The translations under genes were made by a program, and so were the position numbers. The notes below the pieces were generated by a model. That model was not told the origin of the DNA and did not search any database. It worked only from the letters and a program-made list of their open reading frames with translations. Of a DNA stretch of 15,728 nucleotides, positions 1 to 5,972 are shown piece after piece. Source of the DNA: Sphingomonadaceae bacterium. GTDB lineage: Bacteria; Pseudomonadota; Alphaproteobacteria; Sphingomonadales; Sphingomonadaceae. The stretch is taken from positions 1 to 15,728 of the forward strand of contig JAGREF010000091.1 of NCBI GenBank assembly GCA_020446665.1, given 5' to 3'. Positions within the stretch are counted from its first letter, which is position 1; each line of letters begins with the position of its first letter.

Positions 1-267
1 CGTGTAGAGCGGGATCACGTGGTCGTCCGGCTTCACAGATGTTACGCCGGGGCCGACTTCACGCACGATCCCGGCCCCTTCATGGCCGAGGATAGAGGGA
101 AAGATCCCTTCGCTGTCGAACCCGTCCAGCGTATAGGCATCGGTATGGCAGATGCCGGTCGCCATGATCTCGACGAGGACTTCGCCCTCTTTCGGCCCCT
201 CCAGATCAACTTCCACGATTTCGAGCGGCTTCTTGGCTTCAAAGGCAACGGCGGCGCGGGTCTTCAT
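1..267 (-). CDS. frmA: S-(hydroxymethyl)glutathione dehydrogenase / class III alcohol dehydrogenase, N-terminal 89 codons (cut by window edge)
   Basis: This zinc-dependent medium-chain dehydrogenase oxidises S-hydroxymethylglutathione, formed from formaldehyde and glutathione, to S-formylglutathione in the cytoplasm. The visible 89 residues start [20 protein letters not shown]. They contain the catalytic-zinc cysteine block [13 protein letters not shown] (about residues 37-49) and the GHEGAG block (about 62-67), both typical of class III enzymes. The ATG at 267 follows a good ribosome site, GGAGAGG, 9 nt upstream. The gene continues left of the window, so the structural-zinc cysteines and the Rossmann fold are not visible. 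A sigma70-like promoter and a palindrome lie just upstream. Formaldehyde released by O-demethylation of methoxylated aromatics would explain its place beside lignin-type genes; that link is inference. Another zinc alcohol dehydrogenase is possible but less likely given the motif match. Confidence 0.9.
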   Translation of the reverse strand, partial: MKTRAAVAFEAKKPLEIVEVDLEGPKEGEVLVEIMATGICHTDAYTLDGFDSEGIFPSILGHEGAGIVREVGPGVTSVKPDDHVIPLYT

Positions 268-294
268 TCGTTGGGTCCTCTCCAGATAATTTAG

Positions 295-307
295 TAAGCA
301 GTGCTTA
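295..307. promoter_or_regulatory. 13-bp palindrome TAAGCA-g-TGCTTA, candidate operator of frmA
   Basis: This is a perfect inverted repeat with 6-bp arms around one base. It overlaps the candidate -10 box of frmA (304-309) and the expected transcription start, where a repressor would act. A MarR-type repressor is encoded about 170 bp upstream and could be the ligand, but the sequence is not obviously the same as the palindrome at the marR promoter. The palindrome is seen; operator function is inferred. Confidence 0.45.
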
Positions 308-331
308 TAATATTGATATCAGACGGGTCAA
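304..331 (-). promoter_or_regulatory. sigma70-like promoter of frmA
   Basis: On the minus strand TTGACC (331-326) and TATAAG (309-304) are separated by 16 bp. Each matches the consensus -35 or -10 at five of six positions. The spacing puts transcription start near 297, about 30 nt before the frmA ATG. The -35 box overlaps the stop codon of the small ORF upstream, so frmA probably has its own promoter even if it also receives read-through from marR. Confidence 0.55.
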
Positions 332-453
332 TCGAGCGGTGTACCGGCCGGCAGGCGAGACGCGTCTGCTTCATCCTCTTTCACCAGATCATCGCCTTCA
401 TGTTCGGGCAGCATCAGGAACAGGAACAGCGATACAACCGATCCCATCGCCAT
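328..453 (-). CDS. small ORF of 41 aa with hydrophobic N-terminus and acidic tail, unknown function
   Basis: I do not recognise this as a known small protein. Translation gives a hydrophobic stretch, SVVSLFLFLMLP (residues 5-16), then an acidic tail (HEGDDLVKEDEADASRL). The ATG at 453 lies 27 nt after the marR stop codon, and a purine-rich GAGGGAGAAAG precedes it, so it could be translated from the marR transcript. Its TGA lies in the -35 box of frmA. The layout suits a small single-pass membrane protein. It would equally suit the last transmembrane helix and tail of a lost MFS-type transporter, which is plausible because neighbouring genes are clearly degraded. Confidence 0.4.
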   Translation of the reverse strand: MAMGSVVSLFLFLMLPEHEGDDLVKEDEADASRLPAGTPLD

Positions 454-480
454 GCTCTTCTTTCTCCCTCTCGCCTGATC

Positions 481-936
481 CTAATCGTGGATACGGGCGA
501 GCAATTCCATCAGCGTATCGAGCTCTTTCTGAGTGAAGCGGCTTTTCAGCCAAGCCTCATGCTCGCGGATGGCATCCTTGGCATGGCCAAGGATCGTCAG
601 CCCCTCCGGCGTCAGAAACAAAGCCTGCTTGCGTCCATCGGTGGCTGATTTTTCGCGCCGCATATAGCCTCGCGCCTGCAACCGATTGACGATGGTCATG
701 GTTGTGGCGCGGTCCATCTGCAGCCGCGTGCCGACATCAATCTGAGACATGCCGGGATGGTCATCCACCAGCCACAGTACAGAGACTTGTTTCTGCGTCA
801 GTTCAAGATCCGCAAAGGTCTCTGTGAAATGACGATAGCAGGCCCCATGCGCCAGCCGGATGTGAAACCCGACAATGGCATTCAGTTCACCAATATCGTC
901 ATCTTGTGGCAGTTCAGCTGCCGCTGCTTCGGTCAC
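481..936 (-). CDS. MarR-family transcriptional regulator
   Basis: This is a winged helix-turn-helix repressor of about 151 aa, the usual MarR length. The central part carries the family pattern: SVLWLVDDHPGMSQIDVG, then the recognition helix DRATTMTIVNRLQARGYM and the wing RREKSATDGRKQALFLTPEG. N- and C-terminal helices would form the dimer interface. I chose the GTG at 936 because GGGGGAGAGG stands 8 nt before it. The frame is open to a TTG at 969, but that start has no ribosome site and lies inside the palindrome. The gene is divergent from an aromatic-dioxygenase pseudogene, and the shared spacer has a 21-bp inverted repeat. MarR proteins commonly sense phenolic compounds; the ligand here is unknown. 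It may also act on frmA. Confidence 0.88.
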   Translation of the reverse strand: MTEAAAAELPQDDDIGELNAIVGFHIRLAHGACYRHFTETFADLELTQKQVSVLWLVDDHPGMSQIDVGTRLQMDRATTMTIVNRLQARGYMRREKSATDGRKQALFLTPEGLTILGHAKDAIREHEAWLKSRFTQKELDTLMELLARIHD

Positions 937-961
937 GCTCCAATCCTCTCCCCCGGCACTC

Positions 962-989
962 TTGTGCAATTGTTAGTAGAGCATACAAT
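962..989 (+). promoter_or_regulatory. promoter of the dioxygenase pseudogene with overlapping 21-bp inverted repeat (candidate MarR operator)
   Basis: TTGTGC (962-967) and TACAAT (984-989) are spaced 16 bp apart and would start transcription near 996, upstream of the ribosome site GAGAGG (1004-1009) and the ATG at 1018. An imperfect palindrome with arms ATTGT (969-973) and ACAAT (985-989), plus inner matching G/C positions, fills the spacer and -10 box. This is a typical place and size for a MarR operator in a divergent promoter. Binding is inferred. Confidence 0.5.
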
Positions 990-1017
990 CCCATCCAAGA
1001 CGAGAGAGGATTCTACC

Positions 1018-1924
1018 ATGGCACATTTCCCTGATAGCCCCAATTCCACCGGCTTCAACACGCCAAACCGAATCGAAGCGAATATTGCGGACCTGATCCA
1101 TGAAGGGGAAATTGAGGGTGTCTTTTTTTGGGGTCCGGCCTGACCCGCAATTTCCCCCCATGCCGGGCAAGTCCATTGCTTTCGACTGGGACCGGCTGGA
1201 AAAGGGCATGCCCCATTTCGGCTTTGACACCACCATGCCGGTCTATCTCGGCATCATCCCGCGGCGCGTTGATCTGACTGATGAGGACATTCGCTGGTTC
1301 AGGCGTGGCAATTGCTTTGCCAGCCATGTCGTCAATGCGTGGCAGGAAGGGAGCAAGGTCCACTTCGTAATCCCCGAAGCGGAAAACAACATGTTCCCCT
1401 TCTTCCCCGATGTGCACGGCGCGGATTTCAACCCGATGCAGGCGATGAGCAAGCTCAAGCGCTGGACCGTGGACATGGCCAGCAATGGCGACGAGTTCGA
1501 GGAAATTGTGCCACTGACCGACACGGCGAGCGAATTTCCGCGCATCGTTGATCGCTTCACCGGGGTGAAGAGCCGCTACACCTGGGGGCTGGAGATGGAC
1601 TATTCCCGCCCCGTCGAGTTGAAGGGCGGCAGTGCAGGGGGCTTCCTGATGAACTGCCTGTTCCTGAAAGACCTCGAAACCGGGGCGGAGCAGCATTGGT
1701 GGTGCGGGCCGGTATCAAGCCTGCAGGAACCCTGCTTTATTCCCCGTTCCAAGGACGCTCCCGAAGGCGATGGCTGGATCGTGCAGATATGCAACCGGCT
1801 GTAAGAGGCCAAGAGCGACCTGCTGATCTTCGACGCGCTCGATATCGAGAAAGGCCCGGTTGCGACGGTCCATATCCCGATCCAGCTGCGTTTCGGCCTG
1901 CATGGCAATTTTGCGCGGAGCTAG
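1018..1924 (+). pseudogene. lignostilbene-alpha,beta-dioxygenase-like carotenoid oxygenase, disrupted
   Basis: Intact relatives are iron(II) dioxygenases of about 485 aa that cleave the central double bond of stilbenes or carotenoids. The start, MAHFPDSPNSTGF, and the later blocks PHFGFDTTMPVYLGIIPRR, NNMFPFFPDVHG, WTVDMASN, WWCGP and LRFGLHGN are typical of the lignostilbene branch. Three lesions are visible. First, a +1 shift in the T/G run near 1120-1140 ends the first frame at 1141-1143; homology resumes in the next frame at PDPQFPP. Second, the text jumps from FPP to the WDRLEKGMPHFGFD block, losing about 180 residues including the first two iron histidines. Third, TAA at 1802-1804 interrupts NRL-EAKSDLL, after which homology runs to the TAG at 1922. 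Histidines three and four (FPDVHG, GLHGN) remain. Promoter and ribosome site look intact. Residue numbers for the deletion come from memory of the family. Confidence 0.85.
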
Positions 1925-1960
1925 GATATCGGGCTGAAACTGGCCGAACCAGCCTGAGGC

Positions 1961-2245
1961 TCACGCGATGGACCGCCGCACGGCAACCGGATCGATGATG
2001 GCGTGGCTCTGGCTGATGCCATCTATGCGCTGGTCGCCCAGATCGAGCAGCCGGTCCATGATCTGCGTGGCCCGTTCGGGTGGGCTGGTGGCATAGAAGC
2101 CCCACAGGCTCACCATCCCCTGATCCGCCGTGCCATCGCGCACCATGCGCAGGAACATGTCGATCTGTTCCTGCGTGGCAAAGGCTTCTTCAGTTGCAAT
2201 GCGCAGATAACCGCGATCACCGCCGGTCTTGAGTTCGTGAGTCAT
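1961..2245 (-). pseudogene. 5-carboxyvanillate decarboxylase (LigW-like amidohydrolase), N-terminal fragment
   Basis: The first about 73 residues, from MTHELKTGGDRGYLRIATEEAF to RATQIMDRLLDLGDQRI, closely match my recollection of SYK-6 LigW, a metal-dependent amidohydrolase-fold decarboxylase of about 330 aa that removes CO2 from 5-carboxyvanillate in biphenyl-lignin catabolism. The EEAF motif holds an early metal ligand. After DQRIDG the frame runs 18 codons into unrelated sequence and stops at 1961, so the metal-binding histidines and the rest of the barrel are missing. The ATG at 2245 has a good ribosome site, AGAGAGG, so a 94-aa product could be made but not an active enzyme. The fragment converges on the dioxygenase pseudogene; the deletion junction probably lies near 2025. 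A gamma-resorcylate decarboxylase relative is an alternative origin. Confidence 0.8.
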
Positions 2246-2266
2246 TTTGCCTCTCTGCAGCTGTTG

Positions 2267-2353
2267 CGCTCGTGCTTCGACGGGCTCAGCACGAGCGGAT
2301 CTTATTCTATTGCAGCTTGAACCAACCTCCGCTCAGCCTGAGCTTGTCGAAGG
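2267..2353. repeat. pair of inverted intergenic repeats with CTGAGC core and TCGAAG end
   Basis: Copy one (2275-2298) read on the minus strand and copy two (2329-2353) on the plus strand agree at about 19 of 24 positions: CCGCTC, CTGAGC and GTCGAAG are shared. Copy one also forms its own stem, CGCTCGTGC (2267-2275) with GCACGAGCG (2289-2297). This type of repeat is, from general knowledge, common between genes in Sphingomonadales and relatives. Here it fills the gap between the decarboxylase remnant and the end of the aldehyde dehydrogenase gene, where the RNA fold could protect or end the transcript. Confidence 0.65.
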
Positions 2354-2364
2354 CCACGCGCAAG

Positions 2365-3795
2365 CTACCCCTCATGCACGGCCTTGGTGACCATGCAGGC
2401 GAGGATGCCTTCGGGCCCGTCTTCCGCGCCGTGGCCGGACCATTTGACCCCGCCAAACGGGCTGTCTGCGCCGCCGATCATATGGCTGTTGATCCCGACC
2501 ATCCCGCTTTCCAGCTCGTCTGCCAGGCGGCGTTGCCGCTGCACGTCATTGGTCCAGCTAAAGGCAGCCAGGCCATAGGGCAGGCGGTTGGCTTCTGCGA
2601 TCATGCTGGCCTCATCGCGATAGGGATTGATCAGCGCGACCGGGCCGAAGGGTTCTTCGTTCATGATATCGGCATCGAGCGGAATTTCGGACAAGACGCT
2701 GGGAGCATAGAAAAAGCCCTGATTGCCGATCCGTTCGCCGCCTGCATCCAGATTTGCACCCTTGTCGCGCGCATTGCCGATCAGGCGTTCCATCGCATCG
2801 GGGCGGCGGGGGTTGGCCATCGGGCCCATCTGCGTGCCGTCTTCCAGCCCGTTGCCGACTTTCCACGCTTTTGCCCGCTCAGCAAAACCGTCACGGAATT
2901 TCTCGAACACGCCTTCCTGCACGATAAAGCGTGTGGGGCTGACACAGACCTGCCCGCTATTGCGGTATTTGCCGGCGACAGCTGTATCGAGAACCTTGTC
3001 GACATCAACATCATCGAACACCAGCACCGGACCATGCCCGCCCAGTTCCATCGTGGTGCGCAGCATATTCTCTGCGGCCAGTTTGGCGAGGTGTTTGCCG
3101 ATCACGGTCGATCCGGTGAAGCTGAGCTTGCGGACAATCGGGCTGGCGAGCAGGTGGCGGCTTACCTCATCCGGCACGCCGAACACGGCCTGTGCAACCT
3201 GTTTGGGCAGGCCTGCATCGAGCAGGCATTGCATCACGCCCAATGCACTGGCCGGGGTCTCTTCCGCGCTCTTCATGATGACCGAGCAACCCGCCGCAAT
3301 CGGTGCACCCAGCTTGCGGCCGACATTGCCGAGCGGGAAATTCCATGGGCTGAAGGCCGCAACCACGCCCACCGGTTCATGGCGGATGGTGCTGCGCATG
3401 CCGGTGGGGCGCACCAGTTCGCGGCCATAGAGGCGGAATACTTCGCCTGCGTAGAAATTGAACAGGCCGACATTCATCAGCACTTCGATGCGGCTTTCCG
3501 CCAGCGGCTTGCCCTGCTCCATGGTGGCGAGCGTGGCCAATTCCTCCTGCCGCTCCAGCATCAGCCGTGCGGCGCCCTGCAATACGGCCGAGCGCTGCTG
3601 CGGCGTGCTCTTGCGCCAGATGCGGAACCCCTCCGCGGCCACTTCCAGCGCGCGGTCAAGATCAGCGGTTTCAGCCAGCGGCAACGCGCCGATGGCCTCG
3701 CCCGTGGCGGGATTGACGACATCAAAGGTCCGCCGGCCGCCGCCGGAGATTTTCTCGCCATCTATAATCATGTGGAGGGAGGGGTATTGAGTCAT
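2365..3795 (-). CDS. NAD(P)-dependent aldehyde dehydrogenase (succinate-semialdehyde dehydrogenase-like)
   Basis: This is an intact 476-aa enzyme of the ALDH superfamily that oxidises an aldehyde to its acid in the cytoplasm. Motifs in order: SPWNFP (149-154) of the coenzyme site, the cofactor lysine in VIMKSAEETP (K175), FTGST (226-230), the general base in MELGGHGP (E250), the catalytic cysteine in NSGQVC (C284), and EEPFGP (380-385). The usual ELGGN is ELGGH here, a mild variation. The ATG at 3795 follows AGGAGA by 5 nt. The sequence resembles the GabD-like branch, but next to lignin-type genes an aromatic aldehyde such as vanillin is as plausible; substrate cannot be read from the sequence. 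It is divergent from the short-chain dehydrogenase, with which it could form a two-step alcohol-to-acid route. Confidence 0.93.
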   Translation of the reverse strand: MTQYPSLHMIIDGEKISGGGRRTFDVVNPATGEAIGALPLAETADLDRALEVAAEGFRIWRKSTPQQRSAVLQGAARLMLERQEELATLATMEQGKPLAESRIEVLMNVGLFNFYAGEVFRLYGRELVRPTGMRSTIRHEPVGVVAAFSPWNFPLGNVGRKLGAPIAAGCSVIMKSAEETPASALGVMQCLLDAGLPKQVAQAVFGVPDEVSRHLLASPIVRKLSFTGSTVIGKHLAKLAAENMLRTTMELGGHGPVLVFDDVDVDKVLDTAVAGKYRNSGQVCVSPTRFIVQEGVFEKFRDGFAERAKAWKVGNGLEDGTQMGPMANPRRPDAMERLIGNARDKGANLDAGGERIGNQGFFYAPSVLSEIPLDADIMNEEPFGPVALINPYRDEASMIAEANRLPYGLAAFSWTNDVQRQRRLADELESGMVGINSHMIGGADSPFGGVKWSGHGAEDGPEGILACMVTKAVHEG

Positions 3796-3808
3796 GGTCT
3801 CTCCTATG

Positions 3809-3828
3809 CCCCTCCCGATGGGAGAGGG
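3809..3828. repeat. short hairpin just upstream of the aldehyde dehydrogenase start
   Basis: CCC-CTCCC (3809-3816) pairs with GGGAG-a-GGG (3820-3828) around a three-base loop with one bulge. On the minus strand it ends 13 nt before the aldehyde dehydrogenase ATG, so it lies in the 5' leader next to the AGGAGA ribosome site. The GGGAGAGGG half recurs nearby at about 3867-3875. It may simply be one of the GGGAG-type palindromes common in this group. Confidence 0.5.
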
Positions 3829-3886
3829 ATATGCAGCGTTGGAATCACAGATACCTACGCGAAATTGGGAGAGGGTGTCACTGGCT

Positions 3887-3898
3887 TGCTGGCCAGCA
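3887..3898. promoter_or_regulatory. 12-bp perfect palindrome TGCTGGCCAGCA in the divergent spacer
   Basis: A perfect palindrome lies in the middle of the 145-bp spacer between the divergent aldehyde dehydrogenase and short-chain dehydrogenase genes, where a shared regulator would bind. No regulator gene is adjacent, and I could not identify a convincing -35/-10 pair in the spacer. The operator role is a guess from position. Confidence 0.3.
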
Positions 3899-3908
3899 CA
3901 CGCTCATC

Positions 3909-3937
3909 CAGCCTTCTCCGGGCGGGAGAGGAGGCTG
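3909..3937 (+). promoter_or_regulatory. leader hairpin enclosing the ribosome site of the short-chain dehydrogenase
   Basis: CAGCCTTCTCC (3909-3919) pairs with GGAGA (3925-3929) and AGGCTG (3932-3937) around the loop GGGCG, with a two-base GG bulge. The likely Shine-Dalgarno GGAGG (3930-3934), 6 nt before the ATG at 3941, lies in the 3' arm and bulge, so the fold could reduce translation initiation. It also resembles the CTTCTCC/GGAGAAG palindromes frequent in Alphaproteobacteria, so it may be a repeat and not a control element. Confidence 0.45.
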
Positions 3938-3940
3938 AGG

Positions 3941-4846
3941 ATGAAGGACTTTGCAGGCAAGACCGCATTTGTGACCGGCGGCGCGAGCGGGATCGGGCTG
4001 GGTATCGCCAAGGCATTGCTGGCTGACGGGGCCAATGTCGTCATCGCAGACATTCGCCAGGATCATCTCGATGCTGCCGTGGCCGAAATGGATGGCGGGG
4101 ACCGGGTGCTGGCGATCCAGCTCGATGTCACCGACCGTGCGGCCTACAAGGCGGCGGCGGATAAGGTAGAGACGACAATCGGCAAGCTGCACGTCCTGAT
4201 CAATACTGCCGGTGTGGCGGTGGTCGGCCCGACCGAGCTTGCTACCCATGCCGACTTTGACTGGCTGCTCGGCGTCAATCTGCATGGCGTGATCAACGGC
4301 GTACAGACCTTCGTCCCGCGCATGATCGAGCTGGGGCAGGGCGACCATGTGTGCAACACGGCGAGCATGGCGGCCTTTATCGGCAGCCCCATTCCCGGCA
4401 TTTACAATACGACGAAATTCGCAGTGCGCGGCCTGTCGGAAAGCCTGCGCTGGAGCCTGATGGAGCATAATATCTCCGTCTCCATGCTCTGCCCCGGTCT
4501 GGTGAAAAGCTATATCTATGCCAGCGACGATATCCGTCCCGATGCGCTGAAAGGCGCGATGAAGCCGGTCGATAGCGAGACTGTGAAGCGGCTGGAGAGC
4601 CTGCACGAATTCGGCATGGAGCCGGACGAGATTGCGTGCCGCACGCTGGAGGCGATCAAGGCCCATTGGTTCTACATCTTTTCTCACCGCGATCACAAGG
4701 AAGAGCTGCGCGGCATCTTCAATGAGATTATCGACGCCTATGTCGATTACCCGCAGGATGCCGGTTACGAGCAGCGCGTGGGCTTTGAGAAGTTCCGCCA
4801 GGAACGCGCAATGGAACTGCGCAGGAAGTGGAACGAGCTGGGGTAG
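3941..4846 (+). CDS. short-chain dehydrogenase/reductase, LigD (C-alpha-dehydrogenase)-like
   Basis: This is an intact 301-aa NAD(P)-dependent SDR. It has the nucleotide motif TGGASGIG (12-19), an acidic residue after beta-2 (VVIADIR, D37) favouring NAD, NTAG (88-91), the structural Asn in GVNLHG (N113), and the catalytic set S142 and YNTTK (Y155, K159). MKDFAGKTAFVTGGASG and the region DFDWLLGVNLHGVINGVQTFVPRMI strongly recall SYK-6 LigD and its relatives, which oxidise the benzylic alcohol of beta-aryl ether lignin dimers. The C-terminal extension of about 100 residues after the core also fits that group. I chose the ATG at 3941 for its GGAGG 6 nt upstream; the frame is open further but without homology. 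Many sphingomonad SDRs share this look, so the substrate is uncertain. Confidence 0.9.
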   Translation: MKDFAGKTAFVTGGASGIGLGIAKALLADGANVVIADIRQDHLDAAVAEMDGGDRVLAIQLDVTDRAAYKAAADKVETTIGKLHVLINTAGVAVVGPTELATHADFDWLLGVNLHGVINGVQTFVPRMIELGQGDHVCNTASMAAFIGSPIPGIYNTTKFAVRGLSESLRWSLMEHNISVSMLCPGLVKSYIYASDDIRPDALKGAMKPVDSETVKRLESLHEFGMEPDEIACRTLEAIKAHWFYIFSHRDHKEELRGIFNEIIDAYVDYPQDAGYEQRVGFEKFRQERAMELRRKWNELG

Positions 4847-4882
4847 TGTGCGGTTCATGCAGGGCGAGCTAGGGATGCGGTC

Positions 4883-5242
4883 ATGATTCGCATCCTCACG
4901 ACCATCGCCCTGTCTGCCTTGCTGGCTGGCACGCCTGCCCTTGCGCAGCCCGCCCAGCCGCTCTCGCTCGAACATCGCACCGCGCTGCGCTGTTCAGCGG
5001 CCTTTGCCATTGTCGCGACCCTGCAACAGCAGGGCGGGGCGAAGGAATATCCGGCCATGGCGGAGCGCGGACGCGAATATTTCGTGCGCGCCAATGCCAG
5101 AGTGATGGAGGAAACGGGGATGGACCGTGCCGCCGTCTCCGCTCAGCTCAAGGCGGAGGCACAGGATCTTGCCGGCGACCCGGCCCGGCTGGAGGCAGTG
5201 ATGCCTGCCTGCCTCTTGCTGCTCAACTCGTCTGGAATATGA
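4883..5242 (+). CDS. small secreted protein, unknown function
   Basis: I do not recognise a named family. The 119-aa product has a clear Sec signal peptide: positive start MIRI, hydrophobic core LTTIALSALLAGTPALA, and a likely signal peptidase cut after ALA-21. The mature part of about 98 residues is mainly helical and has two cysteines (C37, C110) that could form a disulfide in the periplasm. The ATG at 4883 has AGGGATG upstream. It sits 36 nt after the dehydrogenase and 58 nt before the GST, all in one direction, so cotranscription is possible. Its composition matches its neighbours, and a protein of this size is probably conserved in related genomes. Confidence 0.75.
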   Translation: MIRILTTIALSALLAGTPALAQPAQPLSLEHRTALRCSAAFAIVATLQQQGGAKEYPAMAERGREYFVRANARVMEETGMDRAAVSAQLKAEAQDLAGDPARLEAVMPACLLLLNSSGI

Positions 5243-5300
5243 ACCACCTTTTCACAGCCCCCATTGCCGAGCGCAACCGGCTGCGGCATGAGCCTTTCGT

Positions 5301-5972
5301 ATGTGGCGCCTCTACCAGTTTCCGCTCTGCCCTTTCTCGCGCAAGGTCCGCTTGCTGCTGAGTGAAAAGGGCGTGGGCTATGAATTGTGGCGTGAAGACC
5401 CGTGGCAGGCGAGCGACGAGTTCTGGTCACTGAACCCGGCTGGCCGCACCCCGGTGCTGCACGATCCGGACAAGAAACTGACCCTGTGTGACAGCCGCGC
5501 TATCTGCGAATATTTCGAAGAAACGGTCGATGCCGCGCCCATGATCAATGGCAGCGCCACCCAGCGGGCCGAAATCAGGCGGCTCGTCGCGCTGTTTGAC
5601 GAGAATTTCTTTGGCGATGTCGCGCTGCCTATGCTGCATGAACGGATGAAGAAACGGCTGGTGCTGCGCCAGCCGCCGGACAGCCGGATCCTGCGCGAAG
5701 CGATGAAGCTGGCCCATGGTCATCTCGACTATATCGACTGGCTGGTCGATAATCGCCGCTGGCTGGCAGGACCGATGATGAGCCTCGCTGATCTGGCTGC
5801 GGCGGCGCAGATTTCCGTGGCGGATTATCTGGGCGGGATTGACTGGTCCGGGCATGATTCCGCGCGGGGCTGGTATGCCGTGCTGAAAAGCCGCCCCAGC
5901 TTCCGCCCGCTGCTGTCGGAACGGATGGAAGTGATCCAGCCCCCCAGCCATTATGCGGAACTGGATGGCTAG
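5301..5972 (+). CDS. glutathione S-transferase family protein
   Basis: This 223-aa cytosolic protein has the two-domain GST layout. The N-terminal thioredoxin-like domain begins MWRLYQFPLCPFSRKVRLLL; the CPFS motif (C10, S13) is where glutathione is activated in Cys- or Ser-type GSTs. The cis-proline block RTPVL (49-53) and the gamma-glutamyl-binding DSRAICEYF (64-72) follow. The all-helical domain runs from about 90 and includes LADLAAAAQISVADYLGG (162-179). The substrate is unknown. It does not look specifically like the beta-etherases LigE or LigF, so the neighbouring LigD-like gene should not be over-read. The ATG at 5301 has only a weak ribosome site, but the homology begins there. Its TAG stop is the first three bases of a repeated 15-bp motif. 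Confidence 0.9.
   Translation: MWRLYQFPLCPFSRKVRLLLSEKGVGYELWREDPWQASDEFWSLNPAGRTPVLHDPDKKLTLCDSRAICEYFEETVDAAPMINGSATQRAEIRRLVALFDENFFGDVALPMLHERMKKRLVLRQPPDSRILREAMKLAHGHLDYIDWLVDNRRWLAGPMMSLADLAAAAQISVADYLGGIDWSGHDSARGWYAVLKSRPSFRPLLSERMEVIQPPSHYAELDG

Noticed and set aside
967..969. TTG as the marR start codon, giving 162 aa
   Set aside because: It has no ribosome site and lies inside the operator palindrome; the GTG at 936 has a strong Shine-Dalgarno sequence.
1055..1696. 213-codon minus-strand frame over the dioxygenase relic
   Set aside because: It covers the conserved plus-strand coding text of the carotenoid oxygenase; no independent support.
3809..3828. GGGAG hairpin as an intrinsic terminator
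   Set aside because: It has no U-tract on either strand and lies in the 5' leader of a gene, not after one.
2272..4026. 584-codon open frame on the plus strand across the aldehyde dehydrogenase gene
   Set aside because: It is antisense to an intact enzyme with all catalytic motifs. The product has no recognisable domain, and long antisense frames are expected at this GC content.
5301..5972. Reading the GST as a LigE/LigF-type beta-etherase because of the LigD-like neighbour
   Set aside because: The N-terminal block (CPFSRKVRLLLSEKG) fits generic bacterial GSTs; I could not point to any etherase-specific feature.
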